DNA of 64,000 nucleotides from Phylloscopus collybita. Lineage: Eukaryota > Chordata > Aves > Passeriformes > Phylloscopidae. Within the stretch, counting starts at the first letter, position 1. Every line of letters starts with the position of its first letter. The position numbers and the translations under genes are program-made. The notes under the pieces were generated by a model. It saw only the letters and a list, made by a program, of their open reading frames with translations, did no database searches and had not been told where the DNA came from. Shown here piece after piece: positions 59,941 to 64,000 of the stretch. Location: positions 22,673,001 to 22,737,000 of the forward strand of contig JAJNNQ010000018.1 in the NCBI GenBank assembly GCA_027886175.1, read 5' to 3'.

Positions 59941-61880
59941 AAATCTTAGAATACCAAGTTGGAAGGGGACCTTGAGGATCACCTGGCCCAACCTTTTTTG
60001 ACAAAAGTACCGTCTAGACAAGATGGCTCAGCACTCCGTTCAGTTAAATCCTAAACTGTCCAACACTGGCAAATCCACAACTTCCCTGGGGAGACTATTC
60101 CAATGGCTGATTGTTCCCATTGTGAAAACTTTCCTCTTGTATCTTACAGAAATCTCCCCAGGATTAACTTGTACCCAATAACCCTTATCGTTTCCATGGA
60201 ACTCCTTGAGAAAAAAAAGTCTCCATCTTCTTTGCCCTGTAAATACTGGCACGTGATGATAAAATCTCCTCTCAGCCTTTTTTTCTCATGCTGAACAAAC
60301 CCAGTTCTCTTAGAGTTTCCTCACACAGAAGGCTTCCCAGCCCTTTGATCATCTTTGTGGCCTTTCTCTGGACCCTCTCCAGCCTGTCCACATATTTATT
60401 TTGTATAGCAGGGATCAAAACTAAACACAGCATTCCAGGTGTGTCATGACAAACACTGAGTAGAGCGGAATAATGAGTGACTTATCCATCTCTGCTGCTG
60501 ATGCCCTCTTTGATGCAACCCAGCATCCTGTTGGCTTTCTTTGCTGTAGCAGCACACTGTTCTTTCAGATTGAGCTTCTTGTCCACCAGGACTCGAGACC
60601 CCTTTGGCAGAGCTACTCCCCAGCCCAGTAGATACCAGCCTGTGCTGTACTCCTAGATTATGTTTTCCAAGTGCAAGACCTTATGCTTGTCCTTGTTGAA
60701 CTTCCTAAGGTTCTTGTTAACCCACTTTTCCAGCCCATCCAGATCTTCCTGCAGGGTTGTCTCTCCCTTCTGAAGAGTCCACTTCCCCAGTCAGTTTGGT
60801 ATCATTGGCAAACTTTGGCAGAATACCCTTGATCCCATCTTTCAGATCACTTATGGAGATATTAAACAGTGTTTGGCCTAATATCAATCCCAGGGGAACC
60901 CCACTTGTGACAGGTTGCTGGTTGGAAAGGGAGCTAATCACCACCAGTCTCTGGGTGCTGCCTGTTGGCCAGTTCCCCACCCACCACACAGATCACATCA
61001 GTTTCTCTAGGAGGAGGCTGTGGGAAACCATGTCAAAAGCCTTGGAAAAATCCAGGTAGACAATGTCCACTGCTCACCCTGCAACAGCCAAACAGGTTTC
61101 TTTGTCATTGAAGATGATCAGGTTTGTCAAGTATGACTTGCCCTTGGTGAATCCATGCTGGCTTTTCCCAATCACATGTTTCATCTGACTTGTGATAGCC
61201 CCCATGATAATTTCTTTCATAACTTTCCCAGGGACGGAAGTAAGACTGATGGGCCTATAACTTCCTGGATCCTCCTTTAAGCCCTTCTTGTAGATGAGGG
61301 TGACATTAGTCTTCTTCCAGTCTTCTGGAATATCTCATAGTCTCCATGACTTCTCAAAGATTTGGAGAACAGCTTTGCAATGATATCAGCCAGCTCTCTT
61401 ACCCTTGGGTGATTATTGTCAGGGTCCATCAATTTGTAGGGATCAAGCTCCTGTAATAGCTGATATACGAAGTCTTTACTGAAGGTAGGTTTGTGTTTGC
61501 ATCAAACCTGGGTTTTTGTTCCCAAGGCATGGACCCCAACAGTGCTGGTAAAGACAGATGCGAAGAAAGCATTGAGAACCTCTTCCTTTTCAGTGTTGCT
61601 GGTGACGGATTCACCTCCCCTGTTTAACAATGGGCCAGTATTTTCCTTCTGTTTCTGCTTGTTGTTTACATACCTGAAGAACGCTTTCTTGTGTTTTTTG
61701 ACATTTCTGGGCAATTTCAATTTGAGCTAAGATTTTGATTTTCTAACTGCACCTCTGCACACTCTGAAAATGCTTTTGTAGTTCTCAATGAGTGGTTGTC
61801 TGCTTTTCCATCTCTTGATATGCTTATCTTTTGGTTTTGAGCAGACTGAGAAGCTCTCAGATAAGCCAATGGGGGGTATT
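59941..61880 (-). mobile_element. CR1 LINE with reverse-transcriptase ORF2 remnant (reverse orientation)
   Basis: About 1.9 kb of CR1 on the - strand, with its 3' end at the left (TTAGAATACCAAGTTGGAAG). Translating the - strand in order gives a KRWKSRQ...CRGAVRKSKS linker near 61740-61830, KKAFFRYVNNK and EEVLNAFFASVFTS near 61540-61710, RVRELAD near 61400, TSGVPLGLILGQTLFNI and KFANDTKLTGEVDSSEGR near 60750-60910, and the C-terminal HWNSLPREVVD near 60060-60095. The catalytic FADD is changed to FAND, and stops and frameshifts break the frame. The endonuclease domain is absent or too diverged to see, so it is a dead, 5'-truncated copy, younger than the + strand relics. Confidence 0.92.
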
Positions 61881-64000
61881 GCTCTGCCTACTTCCCCTAC
61901 CTTTAAAGGAACTGTTTTTGAACTTCACTGTTTCTCAGGAGAAAAACGCCAACATAGAGAAAACTTTGCAATCAGTACGCTATGGCCTACCATTAACATT
62001 AACCCTTTTCTGTCAGCCAGGCTGCAGTGTTCCTTTGTGCACCAGGAAGATCTTATAGCATCAGTTTCATGGTAAAATGTGTTAAAGAGTTTTTCCCTTT
62101 AAAGAAAAAAAAAAATTGAGGACATCCAATCCTGGGCTTTAGGAATCACACATCATCAGAATAGGCTTATCCAGATGGTATCTCTCATTCCAGGGTAGTC
62201 CACTTGCCAGATTTATGCCCAGAAGAGTCCCTAGAAATTGTGACATCCACAGCATCCTTCCACCACTAAGTTTAGAGGATGTTTCTACCCTGGCTCTGGT
62301 TTGCCAACAGCTCATCAAAAGAGATTTATGTCTTCTGGATGTGTGGTAAACATGCACATTAACAGAGCTCTTCCACATTCATTGCTGGAAGGAAAAAATG
62401 TCATCTTCTTTAACTTCAAGAGAATACTTGAACCCCAAGCTGCTTCTGTTTGCAAAACAGAGAAACTAGAGCTTATTTTCCAGGTGCAAGAGACAGCCAC
62501 AACTGAAACAAAATGTAAATAACCAAAATCTCTCACTCCTTCTAAGATTCTGAACAAGGAAGCAAACTCAGTCTTCCATAACCAAGTTATACAGTATTTG
62601 AGAACAGTGCCTTACCTCCCTCTGGTTGCATTCTCCACTCAGCTCAACAATCAGATTTAACTTTGCCTAGGCCAAGCTTCTTTGCACAGAAATTGCACAG
62701 GAAACTCCTGGCTGCCTGATGTTTTCAGTCTTCCCTTTGGATCTCTGCTGGTTCAGGGACTATAGAGCAAAGGAGTTATACATTCACTAATCGTGGATCT
62801 CACAGGCAAAGCTTTAGACTAAGTTATTAAGGCTATTAAAAACACAGCTATGAGGTAATACTTCTATGAAGTAGATGCAGATTAAAATGCAGAACTGTTA
62901 GATTTTCCACATGACAAAAGGTTAATAGTGGGGAGCCACAAGGTACAATACTAACTACTCCTATTCCATGTAATATGTTGAGCAGTTACTTATAAAAGGG
63001 GGAGTGAACAATGAGATGGCAGATATTGCAGATGAAATGAAAGCATATCAGTAGCTGGAATTCATATCTAGCTCTCCCAAGGAATCTCCCTGATCCATTG
63101 CACTTTTTATCACAGCAGATTCTTTTAGTCCTTTTCACTGTATTCATGAATGTAACTTGCACAATACAACATCCCAGCAACCTTATGCTTCCCATTCTGC
63201 TGAGTGAGGTTTATAGCTTTTCATTTTCATTTTCAGCCTTGGGCTGAGTTGTAAGACTGAATCCACGTCCCAGCCTGCAGACTGGAAGCACTTCATTAGT
63301 ATGCAGGGCAGGTACTGAGGGAGGCTGTCTCTATGCGACAGCTCTCAATTCACTCCTCTGATTATTATGGCTCATAGAAAAGAGAATGCAAGTGAAAAAA
63401 AAAAAAAGTGAAAGAAAAAAATCACTGCATTTTCAAATATTAAAAAAATGGTATAAAGTATCAGGTAATATTGAGTAAGAGAATGTATCTGGTTCTGTAT
63501 TAGTTGCCAGTCATTCCAGTTAATTTAAAAGCAAGGGTCTCTTAAAGATGGTCACAAGGGAGAAAAGCCAAACCTCAAATACAAATTACCTGTTGAGTTT
63601 ATTGTGGACCTTTTTAAGGAAGAGCTGATGACTTTAATATGAAAAGCATTGTAGCACCAAGTAAAAATCCACTCTGTTGAAAATTTTCATGTTTTCTTGT
63701 TGTGCAGATGGCTTCCTATGAAGATAGCAAAGCTAAGCCCATTGCAAATGTCTGCATTTGCTCATAGGGGAAAGAATAAGGAAGTTAGGGAAAGGTATTG
63801 TTATGATTTACCTGGGTTTTTTTAGGCAGCATATAGAATTATGGGCAAAAAAAATACTACCTTTGGCTGTTGTCATTCATCCTGGCGATAAAAATACTTC
63901 ATAAATAATCAGATCCTCTCCCCTTTTTCCAGTTACGTATATCCCAGGTGGCTGCTTATTCATGGCTAAAATACTGCCACTTCTGAGTAGGAATATGGCA
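61881..64000. other. gene-free DNA at the right edge
   Basis: No exon was recognised. A faint CR1 reverse-transcriptase resemblance lies at about 62925-63045. Short A runs occur near 62104, 63395 and 63415. Confidence 0.45.
62925..63045 (+). mobile_element. possible ancient CR1 reverse-transcriptase fragment
   Basis: AGTGGGGAGCCACAAGGTAC encodes SGEPQGT, like the CR1 motif SGVPQGS. About 90 bp later GATATTGCAGATGAAATG resembles the FADDT coding region. The spacing fits but the evidence is thin. Confidence 0.35.

Noticed and set aside
60717..61720. Separate genes from the CR1 reverse-transcriptase frames
   Set aside because: The pieces are consecutive parts of one decayed LINE ORF2 on the - strand.
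1..64000. CRISPR arrays, bacterial operons or insertion sequences
   Set aside because: The sequence is vertebrate nuclear DNA; no regular spaced repeats or prokaryotic gene structure were seen.

Overview
This window is vertebrate nuclear DNA from a bird, most likely a songbird. The evidence is CR1 LINE copies of several ages, ERV solo LTRs of types common in bird genomes, and a tRNA-Ile-headed SINE with a CR1-like tail that resembles passerine TguSINE1. Two spliced protein-coding genes are recognisable: ZDHHC22 on the + strand and CIPC on the - strand. They converge tail to tail, which matches my knowledge of the human 14q24.3 region, so this is probably the avian syntenic segment. Family and synteny calls are from memory and were not searched.

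Layout. 1-650: CpG-rich promoter and 5' region of ZDHHC22. 661-5668: ZDHHC22 coding sequence in two exons, encoding a 274-residue DHHC-type palmitoyltransferase. 5.7-23.5 kb: intergenic DNA between the two 3' ends. It holds a CR1 3' tail, a 1.1-kb ERV-type LTR, a 311-bp solo LTR with a perfect 6-bp target duplication, a 39-T tract, a 738-bp ERVL-type solo LTR with a perfect 5-bp target duplication, and an ancient CR1/L3-like relic. 23.5-34.1 kb: CIPC, read right to left, with a CpG-island promoter, one noncoding exon, three coding exons (371 residues) and a long probable 3' UTR. 34.3-64 kb: gene-poor, AT-rich DNA upstream of CIPC with one 3'-end CR1 and one long CR1 reverse-transcriptase relic on the - strand, three or four much older CR1 relics on the + strand, the SINE, a perfect 18-bp hairpin, and one unidentified 141-codon open frame.

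The two genes do not form a pathway. ZDHHC22 is a membrane S-acyltransferase and CIPC is a nuclear repressor of CLOCK-BMAL1, so their adjacency is conserved synteny. I found no clearly new multi-gene system. The items most worth checking are the hairpin at 56.18 kb, the unidentified open frame at 54.5-54.9 kb, the CIPC upstream ORF that stops 5 nt before the chosen start codon, and the ZDHHC22 stop codon embedded in a poly(A) signal.
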